From contig JAFYXG010000011.1 in assembly GCA_017546265.1 (NCBI GenBank), positions 64,221 to 128,220 on the forward strand: a stretch of DNA of 64,000 nt, given 5' to 3'. The position numbers were made by a program, and so were the translations under genes. This DNA comes from Alphaproteobacteria bacterium (GTDB lineage Bacteria > Pseudomonadota > Alphaproteobacteria > Rs-D84). Positions 16,704 to 26,900 of the stretch are shown here, one piece after another (the stretch's first letter is position 1; each line of letters starts with the position of its first letter). The notes under the pieces were generated by a model. The model saw only the letters and a list, made by a program, of their open reading frames with translations. It was not told where the DNA came from and did no database searches.

Positions 16704-17237
16704 ATGGAAAAAGAAATGCAGTGGTTTGTTGTCAATGTTCATGCCGGGTGCGAGGATAAGGTTGTACGTGGTTTGCGTGAACAGATTGACAGACGTAAAT
16801 TGAATGCCATGTTTGGTGAGATTATTGCCCCAACACGCGAAGTGATAGAGATTAAACGTGGCAAACGAGTCAAGGCTGAACGCAAATTCTTTCCTGGTTA
16901 CATTGTTGTTCAGATGGTTATGGACAATGAAACATTTACATTGGTAAAAAGCAATCCTCAGGTTGTGATGTTTTTGGGTGCCCGCAACAAACCGATTCCT
17001 GTCAGCGAGGCACAGGCTCGCCGTCTGTTAAAGCAAATAGAAGAAAGTGTAATCACGGAAGAAGAATTGACTTACGAAGTTGGGCAAGAAGTTCGTATTA
17101 TTGATGGTCCGTTCAACAGTTTTAACGGTATCGTGTCCGAGGTTGATAATGTGAAGCAGCGTATGACTGCAACCATATTGGTATTTGATCGTGAAACCAG
17201 TGTCGAGTTGGAATTCAACCAGGTAGAAAGGGTGTAA
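16704..17237 (+). CDS. nusG: Transcription termination/antitermination factor NusG
   Basis: A 177-residue elongation factor that binds RNA polymerase and couples it to Rho and to the ribosome. The NGN domain starts with QWFVVNVHAGCEDKV and contains FFPGYIVVQM. The KOW domain near residue 125 has VRIIDGPFNSFNGIVSEVD and the end FDRETSVELEFNQVERV. AAGGGGAA precedes the ATG. It is part of the secE-nusG-rpl cluster. Confidence 0.97.
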   Translation: MEKEMQWFVVNVHAGCEDKVVRGLREQIDRRKLNAMFGEIIAPTREVIEIKRGKRVKAERKFFPGYIVVQMVMDNETFTLVKSNPQVVMFLGARNKPIPVSEAQARRLLKQIEESVITEEELTYEVGQEVRIIDGPFNSFNGIVSEVDNVKQRMTATILVFDRETSVELEFNQVERV

Positions 17238-17352
17238 GCAAAGAAAACAAGATTTTTGTGGTTTTCTGAAAAATATCATGTAAAATCACAGCTAACCGTG
17301 GTAGATACGCCATATCGTACCACGACACAAACGAAAAAAAACGGAGTGAAAA
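17238..17352 (+). promoter_or_regulatory. nusG-rplK spacer with hairpin (possible L1 operator)
   Basis: A hairpin CGTGGTA/TACCACG (17298-17325) sits just before rplK. In E. coli, L1 represses translation by binding the rplK leader, so this is the expected place for such a site; equivalence is inferred from position only. A weak promoter-like TTGTGG...TAAAAT (17257-17287, spacer 19) is also present. Confidence 0.35.
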
Positions 17353-17784
17353 ATGGCAAAGAAAGAAGTTAAGGGATTGGTCAAGTTGGTCGTCCCTGCA
17401 AAACAGGCGAATCCTGCGCCACCAATTGGTCCGGCGTTGGGTGCTGCTGGTGTAAACATTGCAGAATTCTGCAAACAGTTTAATGATAAAACATCTGATA
17501 AAGAACCTGGAATGCCAATTCCATGCATTATCACTGTTTACACAGATCGCAGTTTCGAATTCATTATGAAATTGCCACCTGTATCATACTATATCAAGAA
17601 AGCATTAAAATTGAAAATCGGTTCTCACAAACCGGGGCGTGACTTTGTTGGCACTATTTCCCAGGCACAGATTCGTGAAATTGCCGAAGCGAAAATGCCG
17701 GATTTAAATTGCTCTACCATTGAATCTGCGATGAACATTGTTGCGGGTCAGTGTCGTTCTATGGGCGTAAAGGTGGGGGAATAA
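17353..17784 (+). CDS. rplK: 50S ribosomal protein L11
   Basis: A 143-residue protein of the GTPase-associated centre of the large subunit that binds 23S rRNA with L10. The N-terminal domain shows [20 protein letters not shown] and [12 protein letters not shown]; the C-terminal RNA-binding domain has [20 protein letters not shown] and ends in [10 protein letters not shown]. The N-terminal M-A-K start with GGAG upstream is clear. rplA begins four bases after the stop, and L1 from that gene is the known repressor of this pair in other bacteria. Confidence 0.98.
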   Translation: MAKKEVKGLVKLVVPAKQANPAPPIGPALGAAGVNIAEFCKQFNDKTSDKEPGMPIPCIITVYTDRSFEFIMKLPPVSYYIKKALKLKIGSHKPGRDFVGTISQAQIREIAEAKMPDLNCSTIESAMNIVAGQCRSMGVKVGE

Positions 17785-17788
17785 TATC

Positions 17789-18463
17789 ATGAAACTGACA
17801 AAGAAACAGCAAACTTGGAAAAATTTGGACGCAGACAAAGTGTATACATTGGCTGATGCAATCGAGGCATTGCGTGAATATACGTCCAAGAAATTTGATG
17901 AAACATTGGAAATCGCTATCCGTTTGGGTATCGATGTGACCAAGGCCGACCAGAACATTCGTGGTATGTTGTCATTGCCGAACGGCACAGGCAAAACGGT
18001 TCGTGTTGCAGTATTTACTGAAAATGCCCAGGACGCTGCGAAGCAGGCTGGTGCAGACGTTGTTGGTGGTGCGGAATTGATTGATTCTGTTGCTGCTGGT
18101 AACATCAACTTTGACCGTGTAATTGCGACACCTGACATGATGCCAAAGATGTCAAAAATCGCACGTGTATTGGGGCCTAAGGGTCTGATGCCGAATCCAA
18201 AATTGGGTACTGTTACAAACAACGTTGCAGATGCGGTTAAAACAGCCAAGGCAGGTCAGATTGAATACCGTGCAGAAAAGAAGGGTATTATCCACGCGGG
18301 TATTGGTAAAATGTCTTTTACAACCGACAAACTGGTTGAAAATGCAGTCGCCTTGATTGACCAATTGAAAAAGGTTAAACCAGCATCATCTAAGGGGCAG
18401 TATATCTTGGGTATTTCCGTTGCGACCACCCAGGGGCCTGGCTTAAAGGTAGATGCGAAATAA
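17789..18463 (+). CDS. rplA: 50S ribosomal protein L1
   Basis: A 224-residue protein of the L1 stalk, involved in E-site tRNA release and, in other bacteria, a translational repressor of rplK-rplA. Visible family segments are FDETLEIAIRLGIDVTKADQ, IRGMLSLPNGTGKTVRVAVF, IATPDMMPKMSKIARVLGPK followed by GLMPNPKLGTVT, and GIGKMSF near the C-terminus. It is slightly shorter than the usual ~230 residues. It lies four bases after rplK. Confidence 0.98.
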   Translation: MKLTKKQQTWKNLDADKVYTLADAIEALREYTSKKFDETLEIAIRLGIDVTKADQNIRGMLSLPNGTGKTVRVAVFTENAQDAAKQAGADVVGGAELIDSVAAGNINFDRVIATPDMMPKMSKIARVLGPKGLMPNPKLGTVTNNVADAVKTAKAGQIEYRAEKKGIIHAGIGKMSFTTDKLVENAVALIDQLKKVKPASSKGQYILGISVATTQGPGLKVDAK

Positions 18464-18651
18464 ATGAACACTGCGACTGTGTATGAAAATACTCAGTCGC
18501 ACAACAGATTTCTGTCCAAGACTGATGGTGTGGCGACACTTAATTTCCATCATAGACAAAGAAAAGATTCTTTGGGGCAGGAACCAAAGGCCCCACCCGA
18601 GGAAAACTCGGATGGAAAGTTAACAAAAACAGAAGCTTGAAGGAAAAACAG
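18464..18651 (+). promoter_or_regulatory. Ribosomal protein L10 leader
   Basis: A 188-base leader before rplJ with strong secondary structure: TGCGACTG/CAGTCGCA stem near 18471-18501, and a second paired region around GGGGC...GCCCC (about 18573-18594) followed by a CCGAGG/CTCGG hairpin. In other bacteria the L10-L7/L12 complex binds such a leader to repress rplJL translation. The assignment rests on position and folding. Confidence 0.6.
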
Positions 18652-19131
18652 ATGAAACGCGAAGAAAAATCAGATTTGATTTCAGCGTTGCAGTCGTCCC
18701 TGAAAGATGCGAACGGTGTTTTCGTAATTGAAAACAATGGTTTGACAGTAAAAGAGTTCGAAACCTTGCGCAACGAATTGCGTCCATTGGTTTCTGTATT
18801 CAAGGTTGTCAAGAACCGTTTGATGAAGTTGGCATTAAAAGACACCAGCTTTGAACCTGTATCTGATATGCTGAAGCGTCCAACTGCGGTTGCGGTTGCT
18901 ACAGATGGTTTGGCTGTTACAAAAGTATTGGCGAAATTTGCCGAAGAACACCAGAATTTAACAATTTTGGGTGGTAAAATGGATGCCGATGTATTGGATG
19001 CAGAGGGCGTATTGCAATTATCCAAGCTTCCTTCCCTGTTGGAAATCCGTGGCACTATTGCACGTATCTTGGTTGAACCAGCGTCACGTTTGGCCCGCGT
19101 TTCCGCAGAGTATGGAAAAAAAGAACAATAA
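18652..19131 (+). CDS. rplJ: 50S ribosomal protein L10
   Basis: The base of the L7/L12 stalk, 159 residues. N-terminal MKREEKSDLISALQSSLKDA and the RNA-binding part (FKVVKNRLMKLAL) match the family; the C-terminal helix carries L7/L12 dimers. The ATG at 18652 is chosen because AAGGA lies seven bases upstream; a TTG at 18637 would add five residues and overlap that site. rplL starts 50 bases later. Confidence 0.96.
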   Translation: MKREEKSDLISALQSSLKDANGVFVIENNGLTVKEFETLRNELRPLVSVFKVVKNRLMKLALKDTSFEPVSDMLKRPTAVAVATDGLAVTKVLAKFAEEHQNLTILGGKMDADVLDAEGVLQLSKLPSLLEIRGTIARILVEPASRLARVSAEYGKKEQ

Positions 19132-19181
19132 AATCAGAATAGCGATATTCTGACCTAAAACAAAAAATTAGGAGTAAGAAA

Positions 19182-19547
19182 ATGGCAGACATTCAGAAAT
19201 TAGTTGAAGAATTGTCACAATTGACTGTTTTGGAAGCAGTAGAACTATCCAAAGCATTAGAAGAAACATGGGGCGTAAGTGCTGCTGCTGCTGTTGCAGT
19301 TGCTGCTGGTCCTGTTGCTGCTGCTGCAGAAGAAAAGACAGAATTTGATGTTGTATTGGCCGAAGTTGGTGCCAACAAATTGGCAGTTATCAAGGCAGTA
19401 AAAGACATCACAGGTTTAGGTTTGGGCGAAGCCAAGGCTTTGGTCGAATCTGCACCAAAGGCTGTCAAAGAAGGTGTTGCAAAAGACGAAGCAGAAAAGT
19501 TGAAAGCAACATTAGAAGCAGCTGGTGCCAAAGTCGAAATGAAATAA
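19182..19547 (+). CDS. rplL: 50S ribosomal protein L7/L12
   Basis: A 121-residue acidic stalk protein that recruits translation GTPases. It shows the N-terminal dimerisation helices, an Ala/Val-rich hinge ([19 protein letters not shown]) and the C-terminal domain with [20 protein letters not shown] and [21 protein letters not shown] precedes the ATG. A strong hairpin separates it from rpoB. Confidence 0.98.
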   Translation: MADIQKLVEELSQLTVLEAVELSKALEETWGVSAAAAVAVAAGPVAAAAEEKTEFDVVLAEVGANKLAVIKAVKDITGLGLGEAKALVESAPKAVKEGVAKDEAEKLKATLEAAGAKVEMK

Positions 19548-19606
19548 TTCATTTTTGATTTGGACCGCATGGTTCGCTATTCGTCATATTGAAATATGAC
19601 AAAAAC

Positions 19607-19649
19607 CGCAGCCCGCACAGGACAAAATCCTGTGCGGGCACAGCGGCGA
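19607..19649 (+). promoter_or_regulatory. rplL-rpoB intergenic hairpin (attenuator or processing site)
   Basis: GCCCGCACAGGA and TCCTGTGCGGGC form a perfect 12-pair stem around CAAAA, with CCGC/GCGG extending it outward. No T run follows, so it is a poor terminator on its own. Its position matches the E. coli rplL-rpoB attenuator and RNase III site, which sets the ratio of ribosomal protein to polymerase. Confidence 0.7.
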
Positions 19650-19727
19650 AAAATACAAAACAAAAATAAAACGGTATAAAAATATCGTTTGTTTGCACAA
19701 AACGCGTAAAAAAAAGGATTAAAACCG

Positions 19728-22700
19728 ATGGCAGTTATCCAGAAACTAAGAAAATCTTTTGGTAAAAGTTTTTTGCAAACTCCGCTTCCCGATTTAGTTG
19801 AAATTCAGCATAATTCCTACAAGGATTTTTTACAAAAAGATGTTAATCCCCAAGAACGCGAGAACAAGGGGCTGCAAAGCGTATTCTCATCTATGTTCCC
19901 GATTAAGGACAAAGATGAAAACGTAGAGTTGGAATTTGTTGAATATACATTGGACGAACCTGTTTACAATGTAAAAGAATGTATGTTGCGTAACATGACG
20001 TACGCCAGCAAATTGAAACTGAAGCTGAGATTGATTTTATGGGATGTCGCAGAAGATGGTAAAAAGACGCTGCGTGACATCAAAGAACAAGAAGTATTTA
20101 TGGGCGAAGTGCCGTTAATGACAGAGCGCGGCAGTTTTATCGCATCTGGTGTAGAGCGTGTAATTGTATCTCAGATGCATCGTGCCCAGGGTGTTGTGTT
20201 TGCAACAACCAAAGAATCCAAGGTTGCTGGAAATCCAATTACATATACTGCACGTATAATCCCAGAACATGGCTCTTGGATTGACTTTGAAGAATCCAAG
20301 GGGGTTATTTATGTTCGTATTGACCGCCGCCGCAAAGTGCCTGCGACTGTACTGTTGCGTTGCTTACCTGCGGCCGAAGATGAAAAGAAATGGGAATCTG
20401 ATCCATTTAAGCCTTCGATAAACGGTATGTCAGACACAGAAATTCTGTCTGCATTCTACAAACGTATCCCATTATCATTGAAGAAAGACATGTGGGTTGG
20501 CGAGACTGCGTCTTTTGAAGGGCTGCCAAAATATCGTTTGAACTATGATTTGTTGTCAACTAAGGGCAAATCAGCTTTGTTGTCCAAGGGGGATCGTCTG
20601 AACAAAAAGAATGCCAAGAAACTGTCGGAAGTAAAAGAATTTGGTATTTTACCAGAATCTTTGATTGGCGAATATTTGTTTGATCCGATTATGTCAGGCG
20701 AAGAAGTCATTTATCCAGCGGGGACCGAGATTACTGCTGAATTACTGGATGAATTGGATGCAAAGAACATCAAAGAAATCAGTATTATTTCTATTGACAA
20801 CACGACAATCAGTTCCCACATGCGTAACACATTGATGGCGGACAAGACGACAAATCGTGAAGAAGCACTGATTGAAATTTATAACATTATCCGTCCAGGT
20901 GAACGTCCAACGTTAGAAGCCGCAATAAAACTGTTCCAACGTCAGGGCTTTGACAAAGACTATTATGATTTGTCGGCTGTTGGTCGTTTCAAGATGAACA
21001 AACGCCTGAAAATTGAATCTGATAAGAAGCCAGAAGATGAAACATTGTTAAGCAAGGGTGACTTCTTGGCTGTATTGCAGACACTGACGAACATCATCGA
21101 TCACAAAGATTCTGTTGATGACATTGACAATCTGTCAAATCGCCGTGTTCGTACGGTTGGCGAATTATTGGAACAGACTTTCCGCACAGGTATGTTGCGT
21201 ATTGACCGCTTGGTTCGTGAAAGTTTGACATCTCCAAAAATTTCAGAACTGCAACCTCAGGACGTTTTGAATGTAAAGCCTTTGATGTCATTGGTATCTG
21301 AATTTTTGGGCACGTCCCAGTTGTCTCAGTTTATGGACGCATATAATCCATTGGCGGAATTGGAACACAAGCGTTTGATTTCGGCATTGGGGCCAGGCGG
21401 TTTGAACCGTGAACGTGCGGGTATTGACGTACGTGACGTTCATCCGACACACTATGGTCGTCTGTGTCCAATTCATACTCCCGAAGGTGCGAATATCGGT
21501 TTGATTAATCATTTGTCAACATATGCACGTGTGAACCCGTACGGTTTTATTGAAACGCCATATTATGTTGTCCAGGACAGCAAGATTACCGACAAAAAGG
21601 TATATTTGACTGCTGACGAAGAATTGGGTCATAAAATTGCCCAGGGTAATACACCAACAGAAAACGGCATGTTATCAGAAGAAATGGTAACTGCTCGAGT
21701 TGATGGTGAATTTACGATGGTTCCTAAGGATGAAATTGACTTGATCGACGTAGAACCACGTCAGGTGGTGTCCATTGCTACTGGTTTGATACCGTTTGTT
21801 GAAAACGATGACGCGAACCGTGCATTAATGGGATCCAACATGCAGCGTCAGGCTGTTCCATTATTGCGTGTTCAGGCACCATTGGTTGGTACGGGTATTG
21901 AGCACGAAGTGGCACGTGATTCTCGTACTGGCAAGGTTGTTCCAACCGAAGACAAAGTCAATCACAGTGGTATTGTTGAATCAGTTGATGCGAACCGTAT
22001 TGTGGTTAAATGTATGAACAGTCGCAACGTTGTGACGGGTGTTGACATTTACAATTTGGAAAAATTCGAACGTTCCAACAGTGAAACAATCGTGCATCAA
22101 AAACCATTGGTCAAAGTTGGCGACCGCGTATCATCTGGCGATATTATTGCGGACGGTTCATCTATGAACTATGGAGAATTGGCATTGGGCCGCAACGTGT
22201 TGGTTGCCTTTATGCCATGGCGTGGATATAACTATGAAGACTCTATTGTTATTTCAGAAAAGATTTCACGTGATGACGTATTTACATCCATCAAAATTGT
22301 TGAAAAGGAATTCAAGGTTCGCGACACCCAGTTAGGGCCAGAATCGTTAACACGTGACATTCCAAACGTTGGCGAAGAGGCATTAAAGAATCTGGACGAA
22401 TCTGGTATTATTTATGTTGGTGCCCGCGTGAAACAGGGGGATATATTGGTTGGTCGTGTGACGCCAAAAACAGAAACCTTGTTAAGTCCCGAAGAAAACC
22501 TGTTGCGTAATATCTTTGGTGAAAAGGCATCGAACGTAAAAGATACATCTTTGCGTGTTGGTCCGAACGAAGAAGGAACCGTAATTGGTGTAAACGTATT
22601 GACTCGTCATGGTGTAAAGAAAGACGAACGCACCCAGATGATTGAATTGCAGAAAATCGAAAAGATTAAAAGCAATCGTGACGAAGAAATCGCAATTATT

Positions 22701-23876
22701 GAAAAGGGCTTTGCGGATCAGGTATTCCAACTGGCTGAAGGTCAGGTTATTGAAGCTGCCGCTGCATCGAACAAAAGTTTTGTTGGCAAGAAATTGACCG
22801 CTGAGGTGTTTGAAGGCATCAAACCATCGGATATCAAGAAATTGGTAGTCAAGGACAAAGAAGTTCAGGCAAAACTGAATGAATTGACCGAACAACATTC
22901 GATTAAGTTAAAGATGTTGAATGACAAGGCCGATGCTGCGATACAAAAGGCAAAAGAAAGCAATTCTTTGAATGCTGGCGTATTGAAAGAGGTCAAGGTT
23001 TACATTGCACACAAGATGAAATTACAGCCTGGTGATAAAATGGCTGGTCGTCACGGGAACAAGGGTATTGTATCCAAGGTTGTTCCTGTTGAAGACATGC
23101 CGCACTTGGCGGATGGAACCCCTGTTGACATTGTGTTGAATCCATTGGGTGTGCCATCACGTATGAACATTGGCCAGATATTGGAAACTCACCTTGGTAT
23201 GGCTGCCCGCACATTGGGGACCCAGATTGGTGCGGTTCTGGACGAGGTCAAGGCCAAACGTGCAGTAACAGATGATTTGCGTAATATCATGGGCAAGATT
23301 TATGGTCCAGATGTTGCGGAAAAATTGGAAAAAATGACAGACAAAGACGTCCGTGCCCATGCTGCATTATTGCGTGATGGCGTACCGATGGCGACACCGA
23401 CCTTTGACGGTGCATCATCTGAAGACATTCGCGAAATGCTGAAGTTGGCGGGTCTGCCGGAAACTGGTCAGTTTGACTTGTACGATGGTATGACCGGTGA
23501 AAAGTTTGCACGTCCTGTAACAGTTGGAATTATGTACATGCTGAAACTGCATCACTTTGTTGATGAAAAGATTCACGCACGTTCGATTGGAAACTATTCC
23601 TTGGTAACCCAGCAGCCGCTGTCTGGTAAGGCCCACATGGGTGGTCAGCGTCTGGGTGAAATGGAGGTTTGGGCACTTGAGGCCCACGGTGCCGCCCATC
23701 TGTTGCGTGAAATGTTGACAGTAAAATCTGACGACATTGCAGGTCGTGACAAGATGTACAACGCCATCATAAATGGCAGCAACGACATTCAAACTGGCAC
23801 ACCCGAGGCCTTTAACGTATTCGTCCGCGAATTGCGTGGTCTGGGTCTGGCCATGACACCCAAGAAAGTAGATTAG
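19728..23876 (+). CDS. rpoB: RNA polymerase beta subunit
   Basis: The 1382-residue beta subunit of RNA polymerase, full length for the class. Landmarks include the N-terminal RKSFGKSF, the rifampicin-pocket region GTSQLSQFMDAYNPLAELEH, GPGGLNRERAG and HPTHYGRLCPIHTPEG, and the catalytic-region PWRGYNYEDSIVISEKIS and KLQPGDKMAGRHGNKG. The C-terminus has SLVTQQPLSGKAHMGGQRLG and MEVWALEAHGAAHLL. At the position equivalent to E. coli Arg529 there is Leu (HKRLIS instead of HKRRIS). It follows rplL and a hairpin, and precedes rpoC by 90 bases. Confidence 0.99.
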   Translation: MAVIQKLRKSFGKSFLQTPLPDLVEIQHNSYKDFLQKDVNPQERENKGLQSVFSSMFPIKDKDENVELEFVEYTLDEPVYNVKECMLRNMTYASKLKLKLRLILWDVAEDGKKTLRDIKEQEVFMGEVPLMTERGSFIASGVERVIVSQMHRAQGVVFATTKESKVAGNPITYTARIIPEHGSWIDFEESKGVIYVRIDRRRKVPATVLLRCLPAAEDEKKWESDPFKPSINGMSDTEILSAFYKRIPLSLKKDMWVGETASFEGLPKYRLNYDLLSTKGKSALLSKGDRLNKKNAKKLSEVKEFGILPESLIGEYLFDPIMSGEEVIYPAGTEITAELLDELDAKNIKEISIISIDNTTISSHMRNTLMADKTTNREEALIEIYNIIRPGERPTLEAAIKLFQRQGFDKDYYDLSAVGRFKMNKRLKIESDKKPEDETLLSKGDFLAVLQTLTNIIDHKDSVDDIDNLSNRRVRTVGELLEQTFRTGMLRIDRLVRESLTSPKISELQPQDVLNVKPLMSLVSEFLGTSQLSQFMDAYNPLAELEHKRLISALGPGGLNRERAGIDVRDVHPTHYGRLCPIHTPEGANIGLINHLSTYARVNPYGFIETPYYVVQDSKITDKKVYLTADEELGHKIAQGNTPTENGMLSEEMVTARVDGEFTMVPKDEIDLIDVEPRQVVSIATGLIPFVENDDANRALMGSNMQRQAVPLLRVQAPLVGTGIEHEVARDSRTGKVVPTEDKVNHSGIVESVDANRIVVKCMNSRNVVTGVDIYNLEKFERSNSETIVHQKPLVKVGDRVSSGDIIADGSSMNYGELALGRNVLVAFMPWRGYNYEDSIVISEKISRDDVFTSIKIVEKEFKVRDTQLGPESLTRDIPNVGEEALKNLDESGIIYVGARVKQGDILVGRVTPKTETLLSPEENLLRNIFGEKASNVKDTSLRVGPNEEGTVIGVNVLTRHGVKKDERTQMIELQKIEKIKSNRDEEIAIIEKGFADQVFQLAEGQVIEAAAASNKSFVGKKLTAEVFEGIKPSDIKKLVVKDKEVQAKLNELTEQHSIKLKMLNDKADAAIQKAKESNSLNAGVLKEVKVYIAHKMKLQPGDKMAGRHGNKGIVSKVVPVEDMPHLADGTPVDIVLNPLGVPSRMNIGQILETHLGMAARTLGTQIGAVLDEVKAKRAVTDDLRNIMGKIYGPDVAEKLEKMTDKDVRAHAALLRDGVPMATPTFDGASSEDIREMLKLAGLPETGQFDLYDGMTGEKFARPVTVGIMYMLKLHHFVDEKIHARSIGNYSLVTQQPLSGKAHMGGQRLGEMEVWALEAHGAAHLLREMLTVKSDDIAGRDKMYNAIINGSNDIQTGTPEAFNVFVRELRGLGLAMTPKKVD

Positions 23877-23934
23877 TTGTTAGCATTGGTGTGGGGGGTA
23901 GAACTCCACACCTCTAACCACTAGCCACTAACAA
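23877..23934 (+). promoter_or_regulatory. rpoB-rpoC spacer hairpin
   Basis: Nested pairing between TTGTTAG (23877-23883) and CTAACAA (23928-23934), with an inner GGTGTGG/CCACACC stem (23888-23912). There is no T run; it may be a processing or stability element. AGGAG before rpoC lies downstream and outside the fold. Confidence 0.45.
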
Positions 23935-23966
23935 CTAAGAACTATTTTATTAAGGAGCAAAAAATA

Positions 23967-26900
23967 ATGAGCAATATGTTGCAAACGATTTTTGGACAAA
24001 TAGACACCAAGGAACAATTTGATGCCCTGCGGATTACAATTGCATCCCCAGAAGAGATATTGTCCTGGTCCCATGGCGAGGTAAAAAAACCAGAAACCAT
24101 CAACTATCATACCATGAAACCCGAAGACGATGGTCTGTTTTGTCAGGTTATCTTTGGGCCGATCAAGGATTATGAATGTAAATGCGGCAAATACAAGCGG
24201 GTCAAGCAAAAGCATTTGTTCTGTGAACGTTGTCATGTTGAAATTTGTGCATCGTCTGTTCGGCGTGAACGTATGGGGCACATTAAATTGGCGATACCTG
24301 TTGCACATACATGGTTTCTGCGAGAAGGCAAAATTGCGACTTTGTTAAATAACTTGCCGCAAAAAAAGCTGGAACAGGTTATTTCATACGATGCCTATAT
24401 TGTTATTGAGCCAGGTTTAACCAACTTGAAACAGTACGATGTTATCAGCGAAGATGATTATCAAAGGGCTGTTGAAAACTTTGGTGAAGATGCGTTCCGT
24501 GTAGGGATTGGTGCCGAAGGTATTCGTTCAATTATTGCAGGTTTGGACATGGGTGATGAACGCACCCGTCTGCGTGAAGAGTTAGCCGGAGTTAAATCTG
24601 AAACTAAACGCAAGGCATTGGTAAAACAGTTGAAATTGGACGAAGCATTTTTAGATTCAGAGACCAAACCAGAATGGATGTTGCCGGATGTTTTACCGGT
24701 TATCCCACCAGATATGCGTCCTTTGGTGACATTGGATGCGGGGCATGTTGCGGCATCTGACCTGAATGATTTGTATCGCCGAGTAATTATCCGTAACAAT
24801 CGTTTGAAAAAGTTTATGGAATTACATGCACCTGACATTATTATTCGCAATGAAAAACGCATGTTACAAGAAGCGGTTGATTCATTGTTTGATAATGGGC
24901 ACAAGGCACGTCCAATGGTATCCCAGAATCGCCGTCCATTGAAATCATTGTCTGATTCATTGCGTGGTAAATCTGGTCGTTTCCGTATGAACATGTTAGG
25001 TAAACGTGTAGACTATTCGGGGCGTTCTGTTATTGTATCTGGTCCAACATTGAAACTGCATCAGGTTGGTTTGCCAAAGACAATGGCATTGGAATTATTT
25101 AAACCATTTGTATTTGCAGAATTGATGGCGGGCGATTATGCGACCACATTGAAATATGCACGTAAAATGGTTGAAAATGGCGAAGATATTGTATGGGAAA
25201 TACTGGAAAAGGTTATTCATGAACATCCTGTATTGTTGAACCGTGCACCAACATTGCACCGTCTGTCATTGTTGGCATTTGAACCTGTTTTAATCGAAGG
25301 CAAGGCAATCCGTCTGCATCCATTGGTATGTTCGGGATTCAATGCTGACTTTGACGGTGACCAGATGTCTGTTCACGTTCCAATTTCATTAGAGGCTCAG
25401 TTAGAAGCACGCACACTGATGTTGTCGTCAAACAACGTGTTGTCGCCTGCAAACGGTGCCCCAATGATTGTACCGTCCCAGGACATGGTGTTGGGGGTTT
25501 ACTATATTTCCTTGATTAACGGTGAACACGATGAAAAATCGCCACGTTTTGCAAATATGGACGAAGTGCAATTGGCATTGGACAATAAAACAATCACATT
25601 GCATACACCAATTGTTGCACGTATCAACGGCAAAAACTATAAAACAACAGCTGGTCGTATGATTTTAGGTGAACTGTTGCCAAAATCAGGCGAGGTTGAA
25701 TTTGACCAAGTGAACAAAGTTATGCCCCGCAGTGCGATTAAGTCATTGTTATCTATGACATACGAACGTTGCGGTGACAAAGCAATGATTCTGTTGGCAG
25801 ACGCTTTGAAAGACACAGGTTTCGAACAGGCTGCACGCAGTGGTATTTCAATTGGTTACGATGACATTGTAATTCCTGCGGAAAAGGAAAAAATGATTGC
25901 AGAATCAGAAGCCGCCGCCAATGAAATCGAAGAACAGTATCAAAACGGTTTGTTATCAGGTGGCGAACGTCATAATAAACTGATTGACTTGTGGCATAAA
26001 ACCACAGACAAGCTGGGTGACATGGCATACGCAGCATTGGGCAAATCGACTGGTGACAATTGGAATTCTATCCACATGATGGCGTTGTCCGAGGCTCGTG
26101 GTTCCAAACGTCAGATTCAGCAGTTGGCGGGTATGCGTGGTATGATGCAGAAACCAGACGGTTCTATTATCGAAGTTCCAATTATTTCGAACTTTAAAGA
26201 AGGTCTGACCATGTCTGAATACTTTACATCCACCCACGGTGCACGTAAAGGTATGTCGGACACGGCGTTGAAAACGGCTGACGCTGGTTATTTGACACGC
26301 CGCTTGGTTGAATTGGCCCAGAACACAGTTATTACAGAACACGACTGTGGCACAACAGAATCTATCGAGGCAAAACCCGTTTACACAGGTTCCACACTGT
26401 CTGTTGCATTGGGTGATGTTGTATTGGGACGTACCGCGGCCCAGGACATTGTGCATCCAATCAGCAAGGAGGTTATTGTCCCCGCTGGTGAACTGATTAC
26501 CAAGGCTGCGGCCAAGGCGATTAACGAATCTGGTCTGCCATCTGTGAATGTCCGCAGTGTACTGACATGTTGCAGTGACGGTCTGTGTGCAAAATGCTAT
26601 GGTATGGACCTGTCGCGTAACGCATTGGTACACGTAGGCGAAGCGGTTGGTGTTATCGCGGGTCAGTCGATTGGCGAACCTGGTACCCAGTTGACGTTGC
26701 GTACCTTCCACATTGGTGGTGTTGCATCGGGTGGTGCAGAAAGTCACTTTATCGAAGTCCCTGTTGCGGGTCGTGTCAAACTGATTGACGTTAACACAAT
26801 TACAAATACGGCTGGTCGAGTTGTGGTATTAAGCCGCAATGGAAAATTGGCCATTGTTGATGACAAAGACAATGAATTGTTCAGCAGCAAATTGCCATAC

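Noticed and set aside
23877-23966. Mobile palindromic repeat between rpoB and rpoC
   Set aside because: It folds well, but no second copy is visible in the window, so only a local hairpin is claimed.
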